Assembly: GCA_037953745.1 (NCBI GenBank)
Contig: JBAKBP010007390.1
Span: 36,426 to 100,425, forward strand
Length of the DNA stretch: 64,000 bases
From: Lithodes maja
Taxonomy: Eukaryota; Arthropoda; Malacostraca; Decapoda; Lithodidae
Direction: 5' to 3'
Below, piece by piece: positions 45,551-55,866 of this stretch. Below the pieces are notes generated by a model that saw nothing but the letters and a program-made list of their open reading frames with translations, was not told the DNA's origin and searched no databases. Each line of letters opens with the position of its first letter. Within the stretch, counting starts at the first letter, position 1. The position numbers were made by a program, and so were the translations under genes.

Positions 45551-45889
45551 AGGGGTTGAATTGTGTAGAGAGTTGTGGTCGTGAGTGGGGTTTGGGGAAG
45601 GGTGAGTAAGGCTGAAGGTTGAGTGTTTACTATGATCGGGTGGTTTGGAAGTTTGGTGTGTGGGGATTTGATAGGGAGATGGTGGGGGGGGTCTGGGCAG
45701 GCAGGGTTGTGGTTTGAGAGGGGTTGAATTGTGTAGAGAGTTGTGGTCGTGAGTGGGGTTTGGGGAAGGGCGAGTAAGGCTGAAGGTTGAGAGTTTACTA
45801 TGATCGGGTGGTTTGGAGGTTTGGTGTGTGGGGATTTGATAGGGAGATGGTGGGGGGGGTCTGGGCAGGCAGGGTTGTGGTTTGAGAGG
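45551..45889. repeat. Two tandem units of about 170 bp (Pro/Ser/Thr-coding on minus strand)
   Basis: GGTTGAATTGTGTAGAGAG through GGGCAGGCAGGGTTGTGGTT is repeated from about 45551 and 45718, with a third partial start at 45889. The minus frame 46012-45398 is open throughout and reads repeats of HQTSKPPDHSK. It may be a further part of a long gag tail. Confidence 0.7.
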
Positions 45890-46205
45890 GGTTGAATCTA
45901 GACTGATTTTATTTCCGGGAGAGACATGGATGGGATTTCGAGGAGTGGTTGAAGTTGAGAGGTTGATTATGTTGTTTGGGGCGAGAGAGAGAGTATTTTG
46001 GGGTTTAGCCAAGGTGGAAAAGTTTTGTGGCTGGATTGGAATGGGAGTGGTATTTTGTCGAGCGGGATCTTTGGGGGGGGAATTTGGGGCGGGTGGGGTA
46101 ACGGTGAAGAGGGGGAGGTTGAAAGTTTAGCGGGGCTCATGATGGTGGGGGACTGACTGGTGAGCAGGTGTTCGGTACGCATGAGGGGGGGAAATCACTT
46201 TGGTG

Positions 46206-46810
46206 GGAGTCACGCGTGAGGGGGGGGTTAACGGCGCGTGTGGAGGATCAGAGTGGTGGGGTGTGTCGGTGGCAGTAACGGTTTGCTTAGAGGTTATCTG
46301 GGGTTGGTGAGTTTGTCTGTCATGAGGGGGTGAGTCAAGTGTGGGGGTGTTGAAGTTTATTAGGGGTGTGAATTGTGGGGGGGTGGAAGGGAGCTACTGA
46401 CTGAAAACTGTCACAAGGGAGATTTTGTTGGTGGGGGAATAGCGGAGTATTTCTGGGGGAAGGGGGGGAACATGGTTGGGTCCCTAGGTCGTCACGCGTG
46501 AGGGGAGGATTAACGGCGCGTGTGGGAGGATCAGAGTGGTGGGGTGTGTCGGTGGCAGTGACGGTTTGTTTAGAAGTGATCTGGGGTTGGTGGGTTTGTC
46601 TGTCATGAGGGGGTGAGTCAAGTGTGGGGTTTTGAAGTTTATTAGGGGTGTGAATTGTGGGGGGGTGGAAGGGAGCTACTGACGGAAAACTGTCACAAGG
46701 GAGATTTTGTTGGTGGGGGAATAGCGGAGTATTTCTGGGGGGGAAGGGGGGGAACATAGTTGGGTCCCTAGGTCGTCACGTGTGAGGGGAGGATTAACGG
46801 CGCGTGTGGG
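46206..46810. repeat. Tandem repeat of about 285 bp, just over two units
   Basis: CGTCACGYGTGAGGGG, TTAACGGCGCGTGTG and GGTGTGTCGGTGGCAG recur near 46206, 46492 and 46778. It encodes Pro/Thr/Ser-rich repeats on the minus strand (NKLQ, ISKQTV-like). It overlaps the end of the gag-like ORF. Confidence 0.75.
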
Positions 46811-48037
46811 AGGGTCAGGGTGGTGAGAGGTGAGTGAGTTAGGAAACGGGATTTGTTGGGGGGACTGCGGCGGGTTGGTGGGGGAAAAGTTAGGTGTAGA
46901 ACAGGGGTTATTGGTAGAGGACTGATGTCTTGATTTGGGGTTTTTAACATGACGAATTTTGGGAATCTTCTTGGTGGCAGTCACGGTCTGGTTAGCGGTT
47001 ATCTGGGGTTGGTGGGTTTTTTTGACAGGACGAGTTTGGGGAATTTTCTTGGTGGCAGTCTCGGTCTGGTTAGAGGTTATCTGGGACTGGCGAGTTCGTT
47101 TGACATGAGAGGGCGAGACGAGTGTGGGGTTTCGACGTTTTCTAGGGGTGTGAACTGTGTGGGGGTGGAAGGGAGCTACCGACTGAAAACGGTCACAAGC
47201 TACCGACGGAAAACGGTCACAAGGGAAATTTTGTTGGTGGGGGGATAGCTGAACATTTCTGGGTTCATGGGGAAAATAGGTTGTGGTAGGCCTACATAGG
47301 TAGGCATAGCTAGAATACGGGGCTTGTTGGGGGGGCTGCGGAGGGTTGGTGGGGGAAGAGTTAGGGATGGTCGGAGAGGATAGAGGCAAGGAAGAGTGCA
47401 CTGGGGTTGGACTTTCACCGGAAGTCATTTTGGAAGGGTGCACGGAGTCTTGGATAGGGGCTGAAGGGTTGGATAGGGGATTCATCGAACTGCGTAGGCA
47501 TTCTTCTCTGATGGAGAGCATATGTTCTTCGAATAAGCCATACGGGTCGAGATGGGCGGTGATGTGGGGTGGGAGGATGTTTAACAAAGCGGTGAATAAG
47601 AGTTCATTTTGTTGGTCGTAATCTTCATAGCTATACGTGGTCCTCACGTATCTGTAGAGTTGAATGAGGGTCACATTTATATCCCCTTCATACTTGATCT
47701 CGTCGACTTTTATTATTTTGGGGGCGACGGGGGAACCCAAAAGTGGATCTAAGGTCCGGATCACGAAGGATCGAAACTGGTTCCAGGTACTCTCTGGCGT
47801 ATTCTGTGCCACCATTTGGTGGATAAATTCTTTAAAGGTAGGCTTATCAACAAGTTGGGAAACGGCTTCTCCCAACTGTATAATATGCAAAATTCCCCAG
47901 GCGATTTTTTCGCGGTCATTATAAAATACCACATCGTATACTGGCTTTATTATGTCTAAGTAACTGGTGATATCATACGTGTTTAAATCATACTTGGGAA
48001 TGTGTGCGAGTGGCTGAAGATTTCGACCTGTTGCCAT
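46676..48037 (-). CDS. Gag-like protein of the long gag-only element
   Basis: ATG 48037 (MATGRNLQPLAHIPKYD) was chosen because the upstream part of the frame reads through the primer site. It has 453 residues. Residues 1-190 are a helical domain (TSYLDIIKPVYDVVFYND, STWNQFRSFVIRTLDPLL, LIQLYRYVRTTYSYEDYD, FTALLNILPPHITAHLD, LFEEHMLSIREECLRSS) without zinc knuckle or catalytic motif. From about 200 on it is Pro/Ser/Thr/Gln-rich with internal repeats (FPCDRFPSVA, QITSNQTETATKK / QITANQTVTATKK). I do not recognise a named family. Gag is inferred from position after LTR and primer site and from its recurrence in the related short element. Further repeat-coded frames downstream (46757-46335, 46012-45398) may once have been continuous with it. 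Confidence 0.65.
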   Translation of the reverse strand: MATGRNLQPLAHIPKYDLNTYDITSYLDIIKPVYDVVFYNDREKIAWGILHIIQLGEAVSQLVDKPTFKEFIHQMVAQNTPESTWNQFRSFVIRTLDPLLGSPVAPKIIKVDEIKYEGDINVTLIQLYRYVRTTYSYEDYDQQNELLFTALLNILPPHITAHLDPYGLFEEHMLSIREECLRSSMNPLSNPSAPIQDSVHPSKMTSGESPTPVHSSLPLSSPTIPNSSPTNPPQPPQQAPYSSYAYLCRPTTTYFPHEPRNVQLSPHQQNFPCDRFPSVACDRFQSVAPFHPHTVHTPRKRRNPTLVSPSHVKRTRQSQITSNQTETATKKIPQTRPVKKTHQPQITANQTVTATKKIPKIRHVKNPKSRHQSSTNNPCSTPNFSPTNPPQSPQQIPFPNSLTSHHPDPPTRAVNPPLTRDDLGTQLCSPPSPPEILRYSPTNKISLVTVFRQ

Positions 48038-48091
48038 GCTTCTACTGTTCCAAACTTGCAGTGTAATGCAACCTTTTATCCGAATCAAGAA

Positions 48092-48106
48092 CCACCGCTG
48101 CCGCCA
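48092..48106 (-). other. Primer binding site, tRNA-Leu type (long gag-only element)
   Basis: The same CCACCGCTGCCGCCA string as at 38743, one mismatch from the tRNA-Leu 3' end, 1 nt from the LTR edge at 48108. Confidence 0.75.
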
Positions 48107-48107
48107 A

Positions 48108-51100
48108 TGTTATGCCCTGTTTTTCTACAGGTTTAACTTGGGTAATGTGAGTTCTAATTGACTGGGTATAGAAGGCTGCATGCACAATACAAGATATGAG
48201 GAATAGAGAACACAAAGAAACACACGGTAGCAAGTTACACGATCACGTTTATTAATATACCACTGCAGAATACTTGTGTAAGACAATATAATAGAATGGA
48301 ACAACACTAGCATAAGTGGATCTGGATGGAGCCTAGTCTCCCACTTCCAACGTTCAGGTATTAATCTTCTGATCACTGGCTTTGATTTAACAGGTTTATA
48401 TACCGAAGACCATCATGTTACTTGTAGATTCCTATTCACTGTTAGATTTATTACTGGTAGCTCTGGTGCACAAGTAGTAGTTCACAGACTAGATTAGACA
48501 CGCGTATTTTAGAGCACGGGAATTCTATTGTAACCTCAGAGGGGTACTGATCTAAGTTTTATATCCTTGTTTCAGAAATACATAGAACGCAAATCAGTGG
48601 GCGAACGTTAGATATCACTAGAGTTTTAATATCTGAATAAGGTAATTACGAGAGTCAAGGTCGCCTGTTAATTAATGAGCACTGATCGCTTAGTACGTCC
48701 CAAATGGAATGGTTAAGTCTGTATTACACTGGGCAAGGTCTTAGCCACTTCGTAGAAATATTTAATTAGTGAAATCTCTAAACAGCACAGTAAGATGTAG
48801 TACTGCTAAAGAGAATCTTGGGTAGTATCTGATGGGTCTGGTCCTGGTTATCTTGCGTCCATGATGTTGGGGGCTAACGACTGGTTCCGCGGCCGTCCAG
48901 GGTGTCCATATGTGTGAAGTTCTTAAATACGTGGGCAGGTCCTTCCATCCAAATCTGCCACGGAGTCTGCCGGTTCTGGGATCTCACTCCGGAACAACAC
49001 AAGGGCAGAGCTAGAGGTTAACTGCAGGGTAGTGACCCCTGGTTGGTGTCTAGCTTTCAACTGATTTGACTGGGGGCGGGAGTTAGATTTATAGGCTCGG
49101 TTCTGGACCCTGTAGACAGTAGGGATCTCGAGTCTTATGAACTTAATTGAGCTCTCAATAGAAATGGAGACTAGGTAAGATGGTATTTACTGTTGTGGCA
49201 CAGGGCTATAGGAAAGCCTTTATATTTCATATAACTGAGCCTTAGTAAGAGGTACTATTTTGGCTATACTGGACGTATTTAGGGGAGAGAGACTGGATCT
49301 ACTTTGCGAGGAGGATGGGGACAGCTGTGATAGGAACGTCTCTCTAGATTGTTCAATCTTCATTCTATGGTATATCTGAGGTGCTAATTTAGTGATCAGA
49401 GCATGCAAGAAAGGTAAATGGTTTATTGTGAGTTAATAGAGGTTAGTAAAGGTGTTAGTCATTCATGGTTAGTTCATTGATAGGAAGAATTCCTGTGCTA
49501 CCTGGCAATGACTCGAAAGTCAAAACAGGGGCCAGGTATACCTCCGCGGGGGTGGGGGTCTCCCTCCTCGGGTGGGCCAAAAGGGGGAGCTGGGCGCACT
49601 CTCTCTGTGATCGTCGTCCGGCGGCTGTGGCTAGGGGCTTGCCATATCACCAGTGTTTATAATAACCCTCTGTGTATGAGACAGATGTGAGTGTCTTTAA
49701 TACCAAAACCGAAGGTGCCTTAGCTAGCTGGTTTTACTCGGCTGGTTGTTAATTGTAGAGTTTGCTGGATGTGGTGGAGACTGGGTTGCTAACTCTGCCA
49801 CATTTATCTGGAAGTATGGCAATAGAAGTTAGTAACTGGCGGGGCGGCTAGCCTCGCACCGACGACCATTGGGTGCAGGGTTGTGAATGTGTTGTAAGAG
49901 AATAGATGGCATGCAAGGGGCTAGTAAAGTTCTAATGTTGTTCTGGCCTACTAAGTGAAGGTAGGCTGGATAGGAGTATATATATAAAAGGTTGGAGAGC
50001 GTTAGCAACGGACAATTCAAGGATCTTCAAGAGGTATGAGAGAGAGGCTAGGTCGGACAAGAGTCGAGAAGCGCGGGAATTCTTACTGAGAGGGGGGGAG
50101 AGTTCAAGGGCTACAGGGAAATTTTGCCCCTAAGGTCCCTGGGCGTGGGGGTGGCATTAGGCTACACTTGATATGGAAAGTTTGAAAAGGCAGTAGAATA
50201 CGTTAGCCAAAATATGCTACCGGGGAATGCAACTATGGGGTGGTATATGAGTCTGGAAAAGATAGAGTTATGTGATCAGTCCGAGGGTTATGGATACTAT
50301 TAGTTGGTCCTGGGAACTGCGTTTTCTATTAAATATAAATATAAATACCAACAAAAGCGGCAGTTCGTAGGGGTACTTAGTTATTGTTTCGGGGTACTTA
50401 TGACAGATACTGGTAACCAGGTTATCTTAATACAATCTCTGGTTGGGGTAAGAGGTGTAAGACACGAAGTAAATTGGCGTAGTGTGGGCTGTGGATACGA
50501 AGGAGGCAAGGGGAAGACGTATGACAATTGTGGAAAGTAAATGGAAAAAGGTGAACACAATGGCGGATAAAAATACTTAACCTAAGGATTGCATACATAG
50601 ATTTATGGGGCGATGGGTCTTCATAAAGCTTAGTCTGGCAAGACAAGATGTTAGGGAATGTTAATATTAATACTTAGTTACTAGAGGAACAATGCAAGGG
50701 GCGACTGGAGCACGGGTTACATATATCTATACTCGTCATGGAAAATGATAGAAGAGGTCTAGGGACAATCGTGGGTGTTTTAACTTCTAAAATATATATA
50801 AAATCTACTTCTCGGATGTAAGAACATACATAAATATTATGGCTGTCTGATGTGTTGGCATTGGCTCAACGTCGGGACAGGGCATGGTTGTTTTTAATAT
50901 GAATGTATATTCCTGTTCATCATCTTTGTAGCAAGGACAGTGCCGCCATGTCGTATCAATGCTGGTGGCAGTTAATATTATAGACTTAGTTACTAGAGGA
51001 ACAAATGCAAGGGGCGACTGGGCAGTGGGCACGGGTTACATATATCTATACTAGTCATGGAAAATGATATAAGAGGTCTAGGAACAAACGTGGGTGTTTT

Positions 51101-51488
51101 AACTTCTAAGATATATATAAAATCTACTTCTCGGATGTAAGAACATACATAAATATTATGGCTGTCTGATGTGTTGGCATTGGCTCAACGTCGGGACAGG
51201 GCATGGTTGTTTTTAATATGAATGTATATTCCTGTTCATCATCTTTGTAGTTAGGAGTGTAGGACACGAGGGGGTTAGTGTACGTGAGGTGTGGAAAAAT
51301 GGTCAGTTTAGAAAAGTTAAAGAAGGTGCGGCCATGAGCTGCTTAGCCCTGCGGGCTTGGGCCTGGCTAAAATGGCTGGCTCGGTCAGCTGGTCCTTTCG
51401 TTCTGTGGACCTTTCTTTTGGTGTTTCTGTGTGGTGTTCGTTCGTGGCTTCTGTGGTGGGCTTCTCATTCTGGGGCATTTTAATTACA
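48108..51488 (-). repeat. 5' LTR (about 3.37 kb) of the long gag-only element
   Basis: Near-identical to 41527-44893. Visible differences are a few substitutions and small indels, mostly in the duplicated block at 50670-51250. The right end is drawn at ATTACA by analogy with the short element's ATTACA; strict alignment to the other LTR ends at 51482. Confidence 0.8.
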
Positions 51489-51527
51489 ATGGTTTTAGGG
51501 TTCAGACTGAAAATGGGTAATAAGAAA

Positions 51528-51621
51528 AAAAATATATATATATATACTGTATATACATACAGTATACAGTATATTATAGCATATATATACTGTATATATA
51601 TATATATACAGTATATATATA

Positions 51622-51694
<73 letters not shown>

Positions 51695-51718
51695 TATATA
51701 TATATATATATATATGTA

Positions 51719-51792
<74 letters not shown>

Positions 51793-51868
51793 ATATATAT
51801 ATATCTATATATATATATAGGCTATATAATAGTATATATACTGTATATATATGTATATATATATGTAT
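51528..51868. repeat. TA microsatellite, about 340 bp
   Basis: Almost pure (TA)n with interspersed ACTGTATATA / TACAGTATAT variants. The apparent YIYIYI reading frame across it is not a gene. Confidence 0.95.
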
Positions 51869-52417
51869 TTAGTAGCAGTCTCTACGTTTCCAACGTAGGG
51901 CTTAAGATCTCAGCCGCTACCACAGCAGGCCGATTTATCGGTACTCACGCGAAGTACTAATAATCTCTAGAGTTGCACCTCAATTCACTACTAGGCACAT
52001 TGTACATACTCCGAGACGACTAAAGAATGAAGAGAAAGCGAAGGAGAGAAAGAATTGTTATAGTTACCCGTTTAATCTAGCTGCCCTCCTCTAAGCCATG
52101 CTCCATTTTCTATGAGCCTGCGCCAGTACATATAACAGTATCAGTCTCTTCGCGCCCACCATCGATGACACACGCCTTTTTTGTCTGTGTTTCGCGAGTG
52201 CCTGATTTTGCCTGCCCCTTCGCGTCAACTAAGTGAGTGTAAGCCTTTTCAGGCTGTTAAGATTTTAGAGGGATATTTCAGTGATGTAGGCAGCACTTTA
52301 CGGATTTATGGCGTGTTTCTGGGTGTGCGCGGAGTGCTGGAGACGTGTTGAATTATATTGTTTACTTCGGGGGTGGTTGATCCTCAGCGCCGCATAGCGA
52401 TCGTTGAGTGTACTATT
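51869..52417. other. Unassigned flank of the plus-strand BEL element
   Basis: Moderate GC, no coding or repeat feature recognised. Ends with the CTATT target copy at 52413-52417. Confidence 0.4.
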
Positions 52418-53597
52418 TGTCCATACTTTGTTTACTATACTAACCACTTCCAGTCATCTAGCCTATTTTCCGCCATCCTCCAATCACCAGCTGAGTTCAT
52501 CAAAGGGTAATTATATTTCTATATGGTTAATACTTATTCATTATCTTATTCGTTGAAGTTATAACTAATGGAAGTGAGGTATACCTGTATGCGGATGACA
52601 CTAAACTGTATAGAAGAGTGAGGAGTAAGGAAGATATGGGTTTGCTTCAAGGAGATGTGGAGGGCATGAAGGGATGGTCTGAGCATTGGTTAATGCCTTT
52701 TCATCCAAAAAAATGCAAGTACATGCGGATTGGGACCAGCAAGATAGACAAGGTAGGATATAGTATGTATGAAGCGATGGAGGAAGTGAGTGCAGAAAAG
52801 GATATAGGAGTAGTGATAGACAATAAGTTAAATTTCTCAGAACATTTAGCGGAAAAGATAAACAAAGCCAATAGAATTGTAGGGCTGATAAGGAGGACAT
52901 TTGTGTCACTTGACGAAGAAATCTTCAGGAATCTCTATACAGCGCTGGTTAGGCCGCACCTGGAATATGCGAACCAGGTGTGGGCTCCATATATGGTAAA
53001 GGATATAGAAGCAGTGGAGAAAGTGCAGAGGAGAGCTAGCAAGCTGGTACCAACGTTGAAGAACGCGGGCTATGAGCAGAGGTTGAGGACACTGGGGCTT
53101 CCGACACTGACATATAGGAGAAAGAGAGGGGATATGATAGAGACTTTTAAGATAGTGTCAGGAAAGTACGATGAGGATGTGTGTGAAGGTATCTTCTTGA
53201 TGCGGGAGGGAACAAGAACGAGAGGACACTCTAAGAAAATTTACAAAGAAAGAAATAGGCTTGAGAAGGCAAAGAACTCATTTTGTGATAGAGTGGTAAA
53301 TGAGTGGAACGCACTGCCCCAGTATGTAGTCGATTCCGAATCAATAAGGGAGTTTGAAAGTAATCTTGATAAAGCATGGGGAAGACAAGATTTGAAGTTT
53401 GATTATAAAACAAAAATACAGAATAGTAAAAATGTTGCGTCTGCTACCGCCGCCGCCAACACCGTGAACGACCGCAGCAGTGCAAGTACTGGTACTGAGC
53501 TGGATACACAGGCATAGTTTGCCTTTTTCCAGAGGATCTACTGTAAGAAACTGTAAGAATTATCAAATATACAGTCCACTTATCTAAATTAGCCATA
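52418..53597 (+). repeat. LTR-a of the BEL element, internally deleted and LINE-interrupted
   Basis: It starts TGTCCATACTT, then jumps to the LTR segment TTTGTTTACTATACTAACC through a shared CATACTT, losing about 480 bp. It is interrupted at ATTATC by a LINE (52546-53558) and resumes AAATATACAGTCC to AGCCATA at 53597. Confidence 0.8.
52546..53558 (+). pseudogene. LINE3 copy, 5'-truncated, inserted in LTR-a
   Basis: Target duplication ATTATC (52540-52545 and 53559-53564). The frame is open from about 52555 (EVITNGSEVYLYADDTKLYRR) to the stop at 53517. It carries KDIGVVIDNKLNFSEHL, RPHLEYANQVW, NEWNALPQYVVDSE and the same C-terminus as the LINE3 copy on the minus strand. It ends with TGTAAGAAACTGTAAGA. 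It supplies the uninterrupted reference for the CR1/L2 insertion site in the other copy (NLYTALVRPH). Confidence 0.9.
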
Positions 53598-53601
53598 TAA
53601 T

Positions 53602-53618
53602 TGGTCCTTCGAACCGGA
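53602..53618 (+). other. Primer binding site, tRNA-Tyr type (after LTR-a)
   Basis: TGGTCCTTCGAACCGGA is complementary to the 3' end of animal tRNA-Tyr (TCCGGCTCGAAGGACCA) with one mismatch. After LTR-b the same site (54288-54298) keeps only TGGTCCTTCGA before diverging. Confidence 0.75.
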
Positions 53619-53620
53619 TA

Positions 53621-54283
53621 TGTCCATACTTAGTGTACTCAAACTAGTATGAACAGTTTCAATGTTACGTAATCTGGGTTGATGTAGCGTTACGTATCAT
53701 TCCGTAGTCTTAAGTTGAACGCTTCCATAACTTTGGTCGAACGTTCCATGATTGGGTAGAATATATTATTCTATAGTAGTATATGGGAAAGTATTGTAGG
53801 ATTATAATTCCCATATATATATATATTTGTATTATTTAAGATTGTTTATAAGTATCTCATTGTAAAGAAGATGGGATACATTTTCCATATGTTATGCGCG
53901 TGCGCGGTATGTCACGACAGAGACGAACATAACGCGCTCGCACACTCTCCAACCAACCTCCGTCCCAGCTACACACGCTAAGCCTTCTTTCTCCTAGTTA
54001 TTTCACCAGGTGTTTTCGCTTCACTTTCATCTCATATTCCATATAGTCATTACATCATCATCTTTGTTAGTTAGCACAAACTTAACGTAAATATCTAGCC
54101 TATCCTAGCCTATTGTAGCCTCTTTTCATACTTTGTTTACTATACTAACCACTTCCAGTCATCTAGCCTATTTTCCGCCATCCTCCAATCACCAGCTGAG
54201 TTCATCAAAGGGTAATTATATTTCTATATGGTTAATACTTATTCATTATCAAATATACAGTCCACTTATCTAAATTAGCCATA
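53621..54283 (+). repeat. LTR-b of the BEL element
   Basis: 663 bp, TGTCCATACT to AGCCATA, matching LTR-c. Contains a TATATA-rich segment (about 53813-53826) and CT-rich sequence. Confidence 0.9.
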
Positions 54284-54398
54284 TAATTGGTCCTTCGACC
54301 TTTCACTAGTTTGCCCCCCCCCCCCCCCTTTTTTTGTGGTTGGTGGTGGCGTGGCCTACGTGGTTAATTTTTTTTGTGCCATATTTCGTCTATCCCTC

Positions 54399-55076
54399 AT
54401 GGCCCAGGGCTTTTGGCGTCATGGTGCCGCGGGTGGTGGGGTAGGGGAAGATTATCCTGCGGTGGTTGATAGGCCTGCGTACCCAGGCCCGATTAGGAAG
54501 GTGGCAATTTTAGGCCACTCCTACGTCAGGGATTTGTACGTGGACCAAGCCGTCCACAGGCCTTTCTTTTCCGTGACTCCTCTGGCCGCCCCAGGTGCCC
54601 GCATCAGCACCTTGAGATCAACAGAAGCCTGGGGTCAGTTTTTAGAGCTGAAGCCCGACTTGACCTTCTTGGTGATAGGAGGAAATGAGATAAGGAGCGG
54701 GGTCAGTCCGAGAGGGATTGCGGAGGGGATCGAGGTCCTAGCTGAGGAGGTGGTGCGGCTCTCGGGGGGAGAAGTCCGGGTGATTGGGGTAGAGAAGCGG
54801 CAGGCTCCACGAGGGGTCTCTACGGACGAGTTTAACCGCATTAGAAATGCTGTTAACCGATGGCTAAAGCGCCAAATCCCATTCACCCAGGAGCGCTATC
54901 AGTCAATGAATACCTCTGAGGCTGACTTCAGTCCCGACGGGGTACACCTCACGCACAAGGAATCAAAGCGTCTCTATTCGGAGATCCTGGCCACCTGTCG
55001 CCGGTGCTTTATGCAAGACGAATATGCCATGGTCGCCAGGTCATACGACGAGATGTTTGCCCACCATGACGTTTGA
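54399..55076 (+). CDS. SGNH-hydrolase-like ORF between primer site and gag of the BEL element
   Basis: The first ATG (54399) gives 225 residues; a GTG-started extension upstream crosses a C15/T7 homopolymer and is unlikely. Block I is VAILGHSYVRDL with the candidate nucleophile Ser41 (GHS rather than GDS). The third block is LVIGGNEI with Asn96. The last is FSPDGVHLT with Asp180 and His183. The spacing and length fit the small SGNH esterase domain. Such domains occur in CR1-type LINE ORF1 and in some DIRS/Ngaro retrotransposons. Here the ORF sits in a BEL/Pao element, about 100 nt after the primer site and 790 bp before gag, in the same orientation and without stops. Either the element has captured it, or it is a remnant of another insertion. 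Confidence 0.82.
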   Translation: MAQGFWRHGAAGGGVGEDYPAVVDRPAYPGPIRKVAILGHSYVRDLYVDQAVHRPFFSVTPLAAPGARISTLRSTEAWGQFLELKPDLTFLVIGGNEIRSGVSPRGIAEGIEVLAEEVVRLSGGEVRVIGVEKRQAPRGVSTDEFNRIRNAVNRWLKRQIPFTQERYQSMNTSEADFSPDGVHLTHKESKRLYSEILATCRRCFMQDEYAMVARSYDEMFAHHDV

Positions 55077-55866
55077 GTTGATCAACAAAATCAGTATAGC
55101 TTAGATTAATAATCCTTCATATCGGTACAGTATATTAATTAAATTTTGATTGTAAACCCTTTAGGCCCAAATTATATAACAATTGATTGGCACTAAGATT
55201 CAAATCATCCATACTGTACTGTATAATAATTTCAAAGGTTAAGGTTATTCATTCTATATCAAATTTATACTGTCCAATAACTTCTTTATTTGATTCACAT
55301 GTCATTCTAAATTCTACGCTCGTCGTGTGCCCTGGAGGCGGGGTAATATGATAGCTGATAGGCTGAGTGTGTGTTAATCCAACTCAAAACTTTTTTCCTT
55401 GTGACTTCTTGAGATGAACTTTTTTTGTGTACAATTTTCACATTTATTAAATTTAATAATATAAAATTAGCGGTACCCATTAAGTTTAGCCTGTTTCAAT
55501 TACCCTATAGGCTCTCTCTCTCTTAAAATTCTTGAATTTATTATAACTTTAAATGGTACCTCTCTTTTTGACATCTGGAGACTTTTGGCCTATACTGTAT
55601 TGTACTAAATTTCCCCTCCCGGCTTTTCTTAACTTATGGTGTAATGATTCTATAATTTCATAACTATTATGTAAGAAGTTAAATTGAAAAGCTCCAGATT
55701 GCTAGTCTACATTGCGCACAATTCTTATTCCGCATTTCGTGAGGGTGTTTTATTTTCGGCTCGCGATTTATTTGATTTCTCGGAGTACTGTATTGTTGGC
55801 CGCAACTTATTCAGTCTGGCATTGATAGTTTGATTTAACGTCAATACATTTCCTTCCCGTATAATC
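55077..55866. other. AT-rich spacer between SGNH ORF and gag
   Basis: No reading frame, repeat edge or target duplication recognised. It could hold an internal promoter or splice signals for gag, but none is evident. Confidence 0.4.

Larger units (their letters stand above)
41527..51488 (-). mobile_element. Gag-only LTR retroelement with about 3.37-kb LTRs
   Basis: Two direct repeats (41527-44893 and 48108-51482/51488) are nearly identical over their whole length. They flank 3.2 kb of unique DNA that holds a minus-strand gag-like ORF starting next to a tRNA-Leu-type primer site (48092-48106). A purine tract (AAGGAGAGGGAAG on the minus strand, about 44895-44907) precedes the other LTR. No protease, RT, RNaseH or integrase is present. 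LTR near-identity implies recent insertion. The outer junctions do not show a clean target duplication (left flank GGTAC, right flank ATGGT or ATTAC), so the exact right end is uncertain by 6 bp. Confidence 0.82.

Noticed and set aside
45398..46012. Proline-rich secreted protein
   Set aside because: Open only because of GC-skewed tandem repeats inside an LTR element; at most a gag tail remnant.
46676..48037. Endogenous DNA-virus gene of an arthropod
   Set aside because: Its position just after an LTR and tRNA-type primer site, twice, explains it as a retroelement gag; no viral neighbour genes were seen.
41540..51480. Segmental duplication or assembly duplication instead of LTRs
   Set aside because: Considered because the repeats are 3.37 kb and lack a clear target duplication. 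The primer site and purine tract at the inner edges, and a second element with the same inner edges, favour LTRs, though it is not fully excluded.
51357..51872. Long open frame with alternating Tyr/Ile
   Set aside because: It is the translation of a TA microsatellite, not a gene.
54336..54398. GTG-started extension of the SGNH ORF
   Set aside because: No ATG, and the upstream DNA is a homopolymer-rich leader.
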